From Neobacillus ginsengisoli (GTDB lineage: Bacteria > Bacillota > Bacilli > Bacillales_B > DSM-18226): 64,000 nucleotides of DNA. Of this stretch, positions 16,597 through 24,846 are shown one piece after another. The translations under genes and the position numbers were made by a program. The stretch's first letter is position 1, and each line of letters begins with the position of its first letter. The notes under the pieces are model-generated. The model was not told the DNA's origin. It was given only the letters and a program-made list of their open reading frames with translations, and did no database searches. Location of the stretch: positions 372,001 to 436,000 of the forward strand of contig NZ_JAUSTW010000002.1 of assembly GCF_030813055.1 (NCBI RefSeq). The letters are read 5' to 3'.

Positions 16597-17526
16597 GTGA
16601 AAAGACTTTTAGCATTAATGCTTTTTTTTCTATTAATAGCAAGCGGCTGCTCTAATGCCAGTCAGGTGAACGGTAAAACAGAAAGCTCGGGATCGAAAAA
16701 ATTGCAAATTGTTACTACTTTTTATCCGATGTATTTTTTTACAAAACAAGTTGCAGGGAACTCGGCAAATGTTGATCTATTGATCCCGAATGGTGTTGAA
16801 CCGCATGATTGGGAACCAACGGCAAAGGATATGGCCAGTATTCAAGATGCTGATGTATTCATTTATAACAGCCAATACTTTGAGACTTGGGCTCAAAAGG
16901 TGTTAAAAAGTATTGATCAATCCCATTTAAAGGTCCTTGAAGCCTCTCAAGGTATCAACCTTATGGATGGTACATCTGAAGAAGAGAATGGTTCTCAGGC
17001 TTCGAAAGATCCGCATGTATGGCTATCACCGGTGTTAGCAGCAAAAGAGATTGACAACATTGCAAAGGCTTTAGAGCAAAAGGACCCAAAAAATAAACAA
17101 CAATATGAACAAAATGCCAACAAAACAAAAGCAAAGCTTGCTGATTTAGATCGTTTATATAAGGAAAACATTGATAAGGCTAAGCGAAAGGAATTTGTTA
17201 CTCAACATGCCGCTTTCGGCTATATGGCGAAGCAATATGGTTTAACACAGATTCCAATCGCCGGACTTTCTCCTGATGTGGAACCGACATTGGGGAAATT
17301 AGCTGAATTAGCCGACTTAACAAAGAAAAAGAATATAAAAATTATTTATTTTGAAGGATTAACTTCTTCAAAAGTGGCGCAAACATTAGCCAATGAAATT
17401 GGTGCTCAAACAGAAGTCTTAAATCCGCTTGAAGGTTTAACGAAAGAAGAGCAAAAGCAAGGATTAGACTATTTTGGAGTAATGAAAAAGAATTTAGAGT
17501 CACTAAAAAAGTCTATTAATGAATAA
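16597..17526 (+). CDS. Zinc ABC transporter substrate-binding lipoprotein (ZnuA/AdcA type)
   Basis: A lipoprotein of 309 residues from the GTG at 16597, which has GGAGG 11 bases upstream; the ATG at 16579 overlaps that site. The signal peptide ends at the lipobox IASGC. The cluster A-I fold follows with metal-ligand histidines in GVEPHDWEPT (~68), DPHVWLSP (~140) and TQHAAFGY (~203), plus a final acidic ligand near FEGLTSS. The ligand loop SEEENGSQASKD is acidic rather than histidine-rich. Two Zur-like boxes upstream argue for zinc rather than manganese. No ATPase or permease gene is adjacent, so it must work with a transporter encoded elsewhere. Confidence 0.88.
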   Translation: MKRLLALMLFFLLIASGCSNASQVNGKTESSGSKKLQIVTTFYPMYFFTKQVAGNSANVDLLIPNGVEPHDWEPTAKDMASIQDADVFIYNSQYFETWAQKVLKSIDQSHLKVLEASQGINLMDGTSEEENGSQASKDPHVWLSPVLAAKEIDNIAKALEQKDPKNKQQYEQNANKTKAKLADLDRLYKENIDKAKRKEFVTQHAAFGYMAKQYGLTQIPIAGLSPDVEPTLGKLAELADLTKKKNIKIIYFEGLTSSKVAQTLANEIGAQTEVLNPLEGLTKEEQKQGLDYFGVMKKNLESLKKSINE

Positions 17527-17615
17527 AATCTAATTTTTATTTTAGAAGAAATAAAAGTTGAAAGAATGATAAATTTACAAAAATGAGAGATAAAATAGAA
17601 TAAAGTTACTTCTAT

Positions 17616-17646
17616 CTAGTAATAGTTTTGCATAACTATTTACTAG
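17616..17646 (+). promoter_or_regulatory. Inverted repeat ahead of spoIIP-like gene
   Basis: CTAGTAATAGTT (17616-17627) is complementary to AACTATTTACTAG (17634-17646) with one extra base. It ends at the AGAAGGAGG ribosome site of the next gene, so it may be a transcript hairpin affecting translation or an operator. Confidence 0.4.
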
Positions 17647-17662
17647 AAGGAGGTAACGTTAA

Positions 17663-18823
17663 ATGAAAAAAAATAACCAATATAGTTTAATCGTACAGGT
17701 CAATGGAGCAGTGCTTTCCGTTATCTTTGTTTTTTTATTAATTGCGGGAATGACCACTTTTCTTTCGGTAAAAATGTCCTCTGAATCAGTGGGTCAGATT
17801 CTTGAAACATCTGATTTAAATAAATTATTTTTGTATTTCTTTGGAACAGAAAATAAATATTTTATCCAAAATAACAAAGATATTAAGGATATTCCATTAA
17901 CAAAAGTCGGTTTTCAAATTGCGACCAATATAAAAATAAATGATGTTAAATCGTTTTTTGAAAGAGAGTTACCGGGATTTTCAGAATTCAATACAAATAT
18001 TCAAGTTGCGGGTCAAGGCACCGACATTACGAATGTGCCAATTGAATCCGCTCCGCCAATGGAAACCCTATTAAAAGAAAGAGAAGTAGCCCAAAACGCA
18101 GGAAAGAATAACAATTCAAACCAAACAGGCTCAACTATACCGCCCGGCCAAACGACAGACGGAAAGAAAGTTGTTTATATTTATCATACACATAGCTGGG
18201 AGTCCTATTTACCATTATTGCAGCAAGTTTCATCTTCATCACCCGATGATGCTGTTAGTTCCAATAACGGTGCAAACGTAGTTGAAGTTGGTGATATGTT
18301 AGCCAAAGACTTAGCTGCAAAAGGAATTGGCTCGGAGCATAGTACGATAGATGCCACCGAAAAGCTTCATGAAAAAGGTTGGAATTATAATAATGCATAT
18401 CAATATTCAAGGGGCCTTGTGCAGGAAGCCATTGCCAGTGATCAGGATTTAAAATTCACGATAGATATTCATAGGGATTCCCAAAGAAAGAACATAACGA
18501 CAACAACGATTAATAATAAAAGTTATGCCAGGTTGGATTTTATTGTCGGAGAAGCCAATCCGAATTTTAAACAGAATTTACAGCTTGCCAAAGACCTCCA
18601 TGCCGCAGTAGAAAAAAAATATCCCGGATTAAGTAGAGGGATATTCTCAAAAAGTAAAAGTTTAGGGAATGGAGTGTATAATCAAGACCTTTCACCAAGA
18701 GCGATCTTAATTGAAGTAGGTGGGGTTGACAATAATTTAGATGAACTGCAAAATGCGATGGATGCATTTGCGGATGTCTTTAGTGAATACTATTGGGAAA
18801 AGAAAAATGCTAAAGCGTTTTAA
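17663..18823 (+). CDS. SpoIIP-family sporulation peptidoglycan hydrolase
   Basis: A 386-residue protein with an N-terminal membrane anchor (~12-32) and a SpoIIP domain over residues ~165-380. Visible markers are VYIYHTHSWESYLP (HTHSWES, a metal-binding His/Glu motif), the second half FTIDIHRDSQRKN, and AILIEVGGVDN at the end. SpoIIP is the amidase/endopeptidase that, with SpoIID and SpoIIM, thins septal peptidoglycan so the mother cell can engulf the forespore. The true spoIIP usually lies next to gpr; this copy stands alone and is probably a paralogue. ATG follows AGAAGGAGG. Confidence 0.85.
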   Translation: MKKNNQYSLIVQVNGAVLSVIFVFLLIAGMTTFLSVKMSSESVGQILETSDLNKLFLYFFGTENKYFIQNNKDIKDIPLTKVGFQIATNIKINDVKSFFERELPGFSEFNTNIQVAGQGTDITNVPIESAPPMETLLKEREVAQNAGKNNNSNQTGSTIPPGQTTDGKKVVYIYHTHSWESYLPLLQQVSSSSPDDAVSSNNGANVVEVGDMLAKDLAAKGIGSEHSTIDATEKLHEKGWNYNNAYQYSRGLVQEAIASDQDLKFTIDIHRDSQRKNITTTTINNKSYARLDFIVGEANPNFKQNLQLAKDLHAAVEKKYPGLSRGIFSKSKSLGNGVYNQDLSPRAILIEVGGVDNNLDELQNAMDAFADVFSEYYWEKKNAKAF

Positions 18824-18847
18824 TATACTAAATGAAAATTATTATTG

Positions 18848-18878
18848 GAGGGCGCTATTTAAGGGTAGCGTCTTTTTT
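18848..18878 (+). terminator. Terminator after spoIIP-like gene
   Basis: GGCGCTA pairs with TAGCGTC around TTTAAGGG, followed by seven T residues. Confidence 0.75.
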
Positions 18879-18938
18879 TATATCTTTCACGATAAAAATA
18901 AAAAATGATGCTAAAAAAGAAAGTAGATGTGTTTCTAT

Positions 18939-18975
18939 TTGTGAAAAAATGTTACTTTTCAACATTTTTTCACAA
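18939..18975 (+). promoter_or_regulatory. 37-base palindrome upstream of ycnK
   Basis: The 15-base arms TTGTGAAAAAATGTT and AACATTTTTTCACAA are perfectly complementary across a 7-base centre. It lies ~90 bases ahead of the copper regulator ycnK and may be its operator; it also could be a transcript hairpin. No CsoR-type GC-rich box was seen. Confidence 0.45.
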
Positions 18976-19064
18976 AATGTTCATATTATTGTATTGTTAA
19001 CGGTTATTTTATTAATTAAGCTAAATGTAGTAGAAAGTAATTTGAAATGATAAAGGAGGACTAC

Positions 19065-19646
19065 ATGTTACCGATTGAACGCCGACAGCAAATTGTGACC
19101 TGGTTGAACAAAGAAGGTTCAATTTCAATAACAGAAATCAGCAAGCGTTTAAATGTATCAGAAATGACCGTATACCGTGATATAAAACCCTTGTTGGAGG
19201 AAAGCAAAATCATTAAAACATCAGGCGGCATTTCCTTAGCGCCAGCACCGGTTATCGGCGTTTCTGCACATGCATGTACATATTGTTTAAAGGAGTCAAA
19301 TAACCGCCATCCGGTTCAAATCATAACTAATGATTTAAGGGTAGAGCAATTATGCTGCCCGCATTGTGGAATACTACGATATAAGGATATTGAAAAGGAT
19401 GTTTCACAAATTATTTGCCGTGATTTTCTTCACAACTCCACGATCAGCGCGAAAATGGCTTATTTCTTAATGGATGCCGATTTTCAATTGAATTGCTGTC
19501 AACCACAGGTTTTAACATTTGAATCCATAAAGCATGCGGAACAATTTCAAAAGGGGTTTGGCGGAACTGTATTGCGGTTTGATGAAGCAGTTGAAGAAAT
19601 CCGGAAAAGAATGAAGGGCGAATCGGGTTGCCATTGTAAAAACTGA
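19065..19646 (+). CDS. ycnK: YcnK-like copper-responsive DeoR-family repressor
   Basis: A 193-residue regulator. The ATG at 19065 follows AAAGGAGG and gives the MLPIERRQQIV start of B. subtilis YcnK. Residues 1-60 are a DeoR helix-turn-helix (ISITEISKRLNVSEMTVYRD). The C-terminal NosL-like metal domain has paired cysteines: CTYCLKE, CCPHCGI, NCCQP and a terminal CHCKN, suited to Cu(I). In B. subtilis YcnK represses ycnJ when copper is plentiful. Here it heads the same ycnK-ycnJ-ycnI operon, 26 bases ahead of ycnJ. Confidence 0.92.
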   Translation: MLPIERRQQIVTWLNKEGSISITEISKRLNVSEMTVYRDIKPLLEESKIIKTSGGISLAPAPVIGVSAHACTYCLKESNNRHPVQIITNDLRVEQLCCPHCGILRYKDIEKDVSQIICRDFLHNSTISAKMAYFLMDADFQLNCCQPQVLTFESIKHAEQFQKGFGGTVLRFDEAVEEIRKRMKGESGCHCKN

Positions 19647-19672
19647 AATTTATCAAAAGAGGGAGTGATGGA

Positions 19673-21325
19673 TTGAATATAAAAAAGAAAAGCAGCATCT
19701 TTGTGTTAATTTTATACCTTTTTCTTTTTTTATTTCCATCTGTTTCGTCTGCTCATGCGTATATCTTAAAGTCTGCACCATTTGAAAATGAGATATTAAA
19801 ATCGTCTCCGCTGAAGGTAACAATTCAGTTTGACGAATCTATTCAGCCTGTTTTTAACTCACTTCAAGTATACGACTCAAAGGGAAATCAAATAGATCAA
19901 AAAAACGGTCATATTAATTCCAAAAATTCATCTATTCTAGAAGCAGATTTAAAGAAAAATTTGCCGAAAGGTACGTATCGGATTCAATGGAAAGTGGTTT
20001 CGAATGATGGGCACCCCGTTCAGGGAGTTATTCCCTTTCAAATTGGAGGGGGGAGCAAGGTTCATAGCTCAACCACGTTACCTGCCGGAACGCAAGGCTA
20101 TACTCCCCATGGAGATCTTATTTTCATTCGGTGGTTCCAATATTTAAGTAATGCATGTTTTGTTGGGATGCTTTTTTTGTACCTATTGGTATTGCCAAAG
20201 GAATTGCGGAAAAATCCTTTATTTAAAACTATCTTCATTAGGATTATATGGCTCTCATACTTCTTTTTACTAGTTAGTATCATTTTAAGTTTACCATTAC
20301 AGGCCGTGATAGAATCCGGCACAGCATGGAGTAAAGTGCTTCACACGCAAACATTAAGTGATATCATTTCAAATACTTTGTTTGGACATACATGGATTAT
20401 CCAAATGGTCATCCTGTTTACACTTGCCGTATCAAATAATCTTTTAAGTCTCAATCGAATCACTAAACTAATTGGACAATGGCTTTGTTTTTCTTTAGGA
20501 ATAGGATTGTTGCTTACAAAAGCTTTAACCGGCCACGCTTCTTCAACAACTAATAAAATTCTATCGATCTCAATGGATTTCTTTCATTTATTTGCTGCGT
20601 CCATTTGGATTGGAAGTTTGATTGGCATTGTTGCATTACTGCCATTGCGAAAAAATATCGAGACGAACCAATTATACTTTAAACTAATTCAGAGGTTTTC
20701 CAAATGGGGAATCATACTTGTTCTGCTTTTATCCTTTACGGGTGTTTTCTCCAGTTTTACATTCATTCCTAACCTTCCTTCGCTGATACATACGAATTAT
20801 GGAAGAGTACTGTTGAGTAAGGTGGTATTGCTTTTCTTGATGCTAATACTTGCCGCGGTCAATTTTGTTAAAGGAAAAAGAGGGAAAGAAAAAGAGCTAA
20901 AAACTTCTCTTATTGGGGAGTTAGCAATAGGGGTCGTCGTTTTGATGCTTTCTGTAATTCTAACGAATTTGCCGACAGCGATTTCCTCTCCCGGGCCGTT
21001 TTACGAAACAAAAACAGTAAATGGAAATATCGTTTCTTTAAAAGTAACACCAAACATTATCGGCGAAAATGTCTTTACGGTGGCTTTAAAAAATAGTAAA
21101 GGTCAACCATTGAAAAGCGTTGAGCAGGTAACCCTTACTTTTACCTCACTTGAAATGGGTATGGGGGATGCTTCAGTAAGATTGCCAAAATCCTCAAAGG
21201 GCCTTTACGAAGTAAAGGGCATGCATTTCAATATGGCAGGCCGCTGGAACGTTCATATTCATATCCTGACGACTACCCTTGATAATATCGATACAGATTT
21301 CCGCTGTATTGTAGGAAGTCAATAA
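19673..21325 (+). CDS. ycnJ: YcnJ copper importer (CopC-CopD fusion)
   Basis: A 550-residue protein with three parts. A signal peptide ends before AHAYILKSAPFENEIL, so a CopC-like copper-binding beta domain starts with His at the mature N-terminus and runs to ~125. A CopD-like membrane domain of eight or so spans (~150-440) includes HLFAASIWIGSLIGIV and ALTGHASS. An extracellular YtkA-like tail (~450-550) has the Met-rich LEMGMGD and KGMHFNMAGRW, plausible Cu(I) ligands. YcnJ supports copper uptake under starvation in B. subtilis. TTG start behind GGGAGTGATGGA. Likely repressed by YcnK. Confidence 0.92.
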   Translation: MNIKKKSSIFVLILYLFLFLFPSVSSAHAYILKSAPFENEILKSSPLKVTIQFDESIQPVFNSLQVYDSKGNQIDQKNGHINSKNSSILEADLKKNLPKGTYRIQWKVVSNDGHPVQGVIPFQIGGGSKVHSSTTLPAGTQGYTPHGDLIFIRWFQYLSNACFVGMLFLYLLVLPKELRKNPLFKTIFIRIIWLSYFFLLVSIILSLPLQAVIESGTAWSKVLHTQTLSDIISNTLFGHTWIIQMVILFTLAVSNNLLSLNRITKLIGQWLCFSLGIGLLLTKALTGHASSTTNKILSISMDFFHLFAASIWIGSLIGIVALLPLRKNIETNQLYFKLIQRFSKWGIILVLLLSFTGVFSSFTFIPNLPSLIHTNYGRVLLSKVVLLFLMLILAAVNFVKGKRGKEKELKTSLIGELAIGVVVLMLSVILTNLPTAISSPGPFYETKTVNGNIVSLKVTPNIIGENVFTVALKNSKGQPLKSVEQVTLTFTSLEMGMGDASVRLPKSSKGLYEVKGMHFNMAGRWNVHIHILTTTLDNIDTDFRCIVGSQ

Positions 21326-21349
21326 TACACTTAATCGAGGAGAATTCAA

Positions 21350-21985
21350 ATGAAAAATATGATAAAAAAGCTCACAAAAATTTTTATTCCAACCGTTATT
21401 AGCCTATTTTTCTTTTCAAGTATTGCCAGCGCACATGTTACGGTAGCGCCTAAAACATCATCAACAGGGGCATGGGAAACGTACACCTTAAAAGTACCGG
21501 TAGAAAAGGATGTTCCAACGACAAAAGTTACAGTGAAGGTACCATCAGGACTGGAAATTGAATCTTATCAGCCGGTTCCAGGCTGGAATTACACCACTGA
21601 AAAAGATTCAAGCGGGAAAGTAATTACGTTTACATTTGAAGCAACTGGAGCCGGGATTCTTCCTGGGCAATTCCAACAATTCGTATTTGTCGCTAAAAAC
21701 CCTAATCAGGCAACAAAAGCTGCTTGGGATGCTTATCAATATTACAAAGATGGAAGTGTCGTTGAATGGACAGGGGATGAAACAGCTAAAACACCTCATT
21801 CCATTACGGATATCGTGAAAGCTGCATCAACCGATCAACATAATATGCAGAATATGACTAAGACAACAGAAAAGGCTAGTAAGAAAGATGTAACCCAATC
21901 GACTAGCTCACTTCCTACTATTTTATCTGTAGTTGCCGTTTTATTATCATTAATAGCCCTACTTATGTCATTCCGAAAAAAATAA
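21350..21985 (+). CDS. ycnI: YcnI copper-binding DUF1775 membrane-anchored protein
   Basis: A 211-residue protein. After a signal peptide the mature chain begins AHVTVAPKTSSTGAWETYTL, where the exposed N-terminal histidine is the Cu(II) ligand known in YcnI. The DUF1775 beta-sandwich runs to ~145 and has the conserved Trp in VPGWNY. A spacer and a C-terminal membrane anchor (~188-208) ending in RKK follow. It is the third gene of the copper operon, 24 bases after ycnJ, and probably a metallochaperone feeding it. Confidence 0.92.
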   Translation: MKNMIKKLTKIFIPTVISLFFFSSIASAHVTVAPKTSSTGAWETYTLKVPVEKDVPTTKVTVKVPSGLEIESYQPVPGWNYTTEKDSSGKVITFTFEATGAGILPGQFQQFVFVAKNPNQATKAAWDAYQYYKDGSVVEWTGDETAKTPHSITDIVKAASTDQHNMQNMTKTTEKASKKDVTQSTSSLPTILSVVAVLLSLIALLMSFRKK

Positions 21986-22003
21986 TATATCTATTTGAAA
22001 TAG

Positions 22004-22036
22004 CAGAGGGTAGAATTTCTATCTTCTGTTTTTTTT
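22004..22036 (+). terminator. Terminator of the ycnKJI operon
   Basis: CAGAGGGTAGA pairs with TCTATCTTCTG (some G-T pairs), followed by eight T residues. Confidence 0.75.
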
Positions 22037-22130
22037 ATAAGGATTTCTTAAGGTTAGTCATAAAGTTTTTGTCATTTTTCATATGAATCATGAGATATAA
22101 AATAAGGGAGGGAAGGGGGAGGGAACACAA

Positions 22131-23315
22131 ATGAAAAATAAATTATCCTACTTATTAGGCTCAATGATAAGCAATTTCGGAGATGGAATTCAACAAATTG
22201 CAATTATATGGTATATATACCATTTAACCGGCCAAGCTTTATCGATTGGATTCATGATTGCCATCTATTATTTGCCAAGTATACTCATAACTCCATTTGT
22301 TGCTGTGTATGTCGACCATCATAAATCGAAAAATATTGTCGTCACAACTGATATCCTTCGGTTTTTAATTGTTTTAGGTATGTCAACGCTAATCTTTTTT
22401 AAGACTGAATCAATCTTACTTGTTTATTTTCTACAATTTTTATTAGCCATCTGTTATACCGTTTACAAACCGGCTGAACAGTCATTTATTAAAGAATCCT
22501 TCTCCGATAAGGATATCCCCTTTGTGATTTCCAAATCATCTTCCCTTAATGAAGTTGCTGTTATTGCAGGTTCAGCGGTTTCCGGGGTCTTTTTAATCAA
22601 GCTATCATTATTTTCCGGATTTTTTATAAATTCATTAACCTTTTTAATCGCGGGATTATTTTTTTTTCAGGTGATACGTCTAAATGAGAAAAAGGTAAAT
22701 CACACAAAAATAAACTATATTTCTGAATTGGTTTCTGGTTGTCATTTTATTAACAAAACGGCTGGAATGAAATATCTCCTCTTCCTATCGATATTAAATA
22801 GTATTAGTATTCAAATGACGACGACGATTTTGCTGCCGCTTGCTGAAATTTTTAAAGGGAGAAGCGGTCTTTATTCCTTATTCGATATTTCCTTTGCTGT
22901 TGGCGGGATCATTTCGGGAATGATTGTAACTTTCTTTCTAAGGCACTTTAAACAAAAAAGCATCATTTTTACCATGACGGGCATGGCAATCTCCTCATTA
23001 TTGTTATATTTTAATCGAATGGATTTAATAGCTGCCACTTTCATTTTTTTACTGGGACTGTTTACAATGTCACATTTAATTATTACCCAAACATTAATTC
23101 AATTGAATTCAACGAAAGAATATATCGCTAGAGTGGTTGGCCTAAGGACGATACTCGCTTCAATGGTTAAAATTACTTCTGCTCTCACAACCGGAATACT
23201 CATCTCTAAAGTAGGCGTGTTCAATAACTTTCTATTCTTTACAGCAATCTTATTCGTCAGCTTCTTCACTCTGAAAGGTTTAAAAAATGTCCATTTGTCA
23301 CAAGAATTAACGTAA
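22131..23315 (+). CDS. MFS transporter (MFS_3/macrolide-efflux-like)
   Basis: A 394-residue protein with ~12 spans. SNFGDGIQQIAIIWYIYHLTG in TM1 and VYVDHHKSKNIV in the TM2-3 loop are typical of the DHA3 branch (macrolide, enterobactin and peptide exporters). YKPAEQSFIKESF marks TM4-5. The ATG follows GGGGAGGG. No regulator or biosynthetic gene is attached, so a general drug or siderophore efflux role is the best guess. The ~200 bases after it hold no recognisable gene. Confidence 0.83.
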   Translation: MKNKLSYLLGSMISNFGDGIQQIAIIWYIYHLTGQALSIGFMIAIYYLPSILITPFVAVYVDHHKSKNIVVTTDILRFLIVLGMSTLIFFKTESILLVYFLQFLLAICYTVYKPAEQSFIKESFSDKDIPFVISKSSSLNEVAVIAGSAVSGVFLIKLSLFSGFFINSLTFLIAGLFFFQVIRLNEKKVNHTKINYISELVSGCHFINKTAGMKYLLFLSILNSISIQMTTTILLPLAEIFKGRSGLYSLFDISFAVGGIISGMIVTFFLRHFKQKSIIFTMTGMAISSLLLYFNRMDLIAATFIFLLGLFTMSHLIITQTLIQLNSTKEYIARVVGLRTILASMVKITSALTTGILISKVGVFNNFLFFTAILFVSFFTLKGLKNVHLSQELT

Positions 23316-23518
23316 TAAAATCAAATGCATTTAAAAAATTCAGGAAAAATTGGTTATTCCCCGGTTTTTATTTTTTACAAACAGTGGATTTCCAAAATTA
23401 AAATCAAATTTTATTAAACTAAAAAATTTTGTTAAAATAATTTTGAATTATTATTTTATATAAAAAAGAATGAATTTTCTAAGAGATAATTAAAAATGAA
23501 AAATTGAGGAGCGTGTCT

Positions 23519-24688
23519 ATGAATCTCTTTGCATCGAATAAAGTCCAAAAATTGACTGCCAGTATCTTTCAAGAGGTGGCTGACCGGAAACAAGAAGCAA
23601 TAAAAAAAGGCATGGATGTCATCGATTTAAGTGTGGGGAGCCCTGATTTACCACCACCGCCTTTTGTTGTTGATACCCTTGTTAAATACGCAACCGACTC
23701 AACAAAATATGGTTATACATTAAAGGGAATTTCTGAATTCCATGATGCCGTATGTTATTTTTTAGAGCGTTATTCGGTGGATCTTGAATCTGAAAAAGAA
23801 GTCCTTCAGCTTATGGGGTCCCAGGATGGTCTTGCACATTTAGCAACGGCCCTAATCAATCCCGGTGAATATGTTTTGGTTCCGGACCCGGGTTATCCGA
23901 TTTATGAAGCAAGCGTTACGATTGCCGGCGGTGTAATTTACCCGATGCCATTATTAGCGGAAAATAAATTTTTACCTATTCTTGAAGATATCCCCTTAGA
24001 AGTATTAGAGAAAACAAAAATGATGATTCTTAGTTATCCCGGAAACCCGGTAACTGCTCTAGCTGACAAAACCTTTTTTGAAAAAGTTGTTAAATTTGCT
24101 AAGCAGCACAACATTTTAGTTGTCCATGATTTTGCCTATTCTGAATTGATTTTCGATCATCATCCGCAAATTAGTTTTATGTCCATCCCGGGTGCGAGGG
24201 AGATTGGCATTGAATTCAATTCACTTTCAAAAACATTCAATATGGCCGGATGCCGTATAGGCTATGTTGTCGGTAATGAACAGGCAATCAAAATTCTGGG
24301 TACATTAAAATCACATATCGACTATGGCATTTTTTATCCGATACAACAATCAGCTGTAATGGCACTTACTTCTGATTATTGCAATCTTCAAGAACAAAAG
24401 AAGATTTATGAAAAACGCCGGGACGCTTTAATTACAGGACTTGAAAAAAGTGGATGGCATGTGACAAAGTCACCGGCTACAATGTTTGTTTGGGCAAAAA
24501 TCCCTGTTGGTTGGAAATCCCGGCAGTTTGCCTTTGAATTAATTGACCAAGCGGGGGTTGCAGTAGTACCGGGTGATGCATTTGGAAAACTAGGGGAAGG
24601 TTATGTACGGATTGCCTTGGTTCAACCGCCCGAAAGACTGCTGGATGCTGCAGACCGGATACATGAATTTCTTAAGACATATGCATAA
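23519..24688 (+). CDS. PLP-dependent class I/II aminotransferase
   Basis: A 389-residue fold-type I enzyme. I chose the ATG at 23519, with GAGGAG 7 bases upstream. It has DLSVGSPDLPPP (~40), GSQDGL for PLP phosphate binding (~99), YPGNPV (~175), DFAYSEL with the PLP-ring Asp (~207), the catalytic Lys in SLSKTFNMAGCRIGY (~232), and Arg in GYVRIALVQP (~365). It resembles LL-diaminopimelate aminotransferase/AlaT-type enzymes of Bacillus (PatA, YugH group). The amino donor cannot be fixed from sequence. It stands alone. Confidence 0.85.
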   Translation: MNLFASNKVQKLTASIFQEVADRKQEAIKKGMDVIDLSVGSPDLPPPPFVVDTLVKYATDSTKYGYTLKGISEFHDAVCYFLERYSVDLESEKEVLQLMGSQDGLAHLATALINPGEYVLVPDPGYPIYEASVTIAGGVIYPMPLLAENKFLPILEDIPLEVLEKTKMMILSYPGNPVTALADKTFFEKVVKFAKQHNILVVHDFAYSELIFDHHPQISFMSIPGAREIGIEFNSLSKTFNMAGCRIGYVVGNEQAIKILGTLKSHIDYGIFYPIQQSAVMALTSDYCNLQEQKKIYEKRRDALITGLEKSGWHVTKSPATMFVWAKIPVGWKSRQFAFELIDQAGVAVVPGDAFGKLGEGYVRIALVQPPERLLDAADRIHEFLKTYA

Positions 24689-24702
24689 CCCAAAAATAAC
24701 AA

Positions 24703-24727
24703 TGGCCTTCAATTTGAAGGTTTTTTC
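24703..24727 (+). terminator. Terminator after aminotransferase
   Basis: CCTTC at 24706-24710 pairs with GAAGG at 24716-24720 and is followed by TTTTTT. Confidence 0.65.
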
Positions 24728-24789
24728 CACTATTGATAGCTTGTATTTTTTAAAGAAAAAATTAAGAAAAAGTTAAGCATCGAATGGTA

Positions 24790-24815
24790 TAGTTAGTCCA
24801 AATTATAGCTAACTA
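24790..24815 (+). promoter_or_regulatory. Inverted repeat ahead of cadherin-like gene
   Basis: TAGTTAG (24790-24796) and CTAACTA (24809-24815) are exact complements around a 12-base centre, ~30 bases upstream of the start codon. It could be an operator; nothing further supports it. Confidence 0.3.
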
Positions 24816-24846
24816 TTAGAAAGCGTAAACTTAGGAGGAGTACGGA

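Noticed and set aside
18939..18975. Rex binding site (TTGTGAA-N6-TTCACAA)
   Set aside because: The outer ends resemble Rex halves but the spacing is much longer; kept only as an unassigned palindrome.
18832..19050. 72-codon frame between spoIIP-like gene and ycnK
   Set aside because: It crosses a terminator and the 37-base palindrome, has no ribosome site and a non-protein-like composition.
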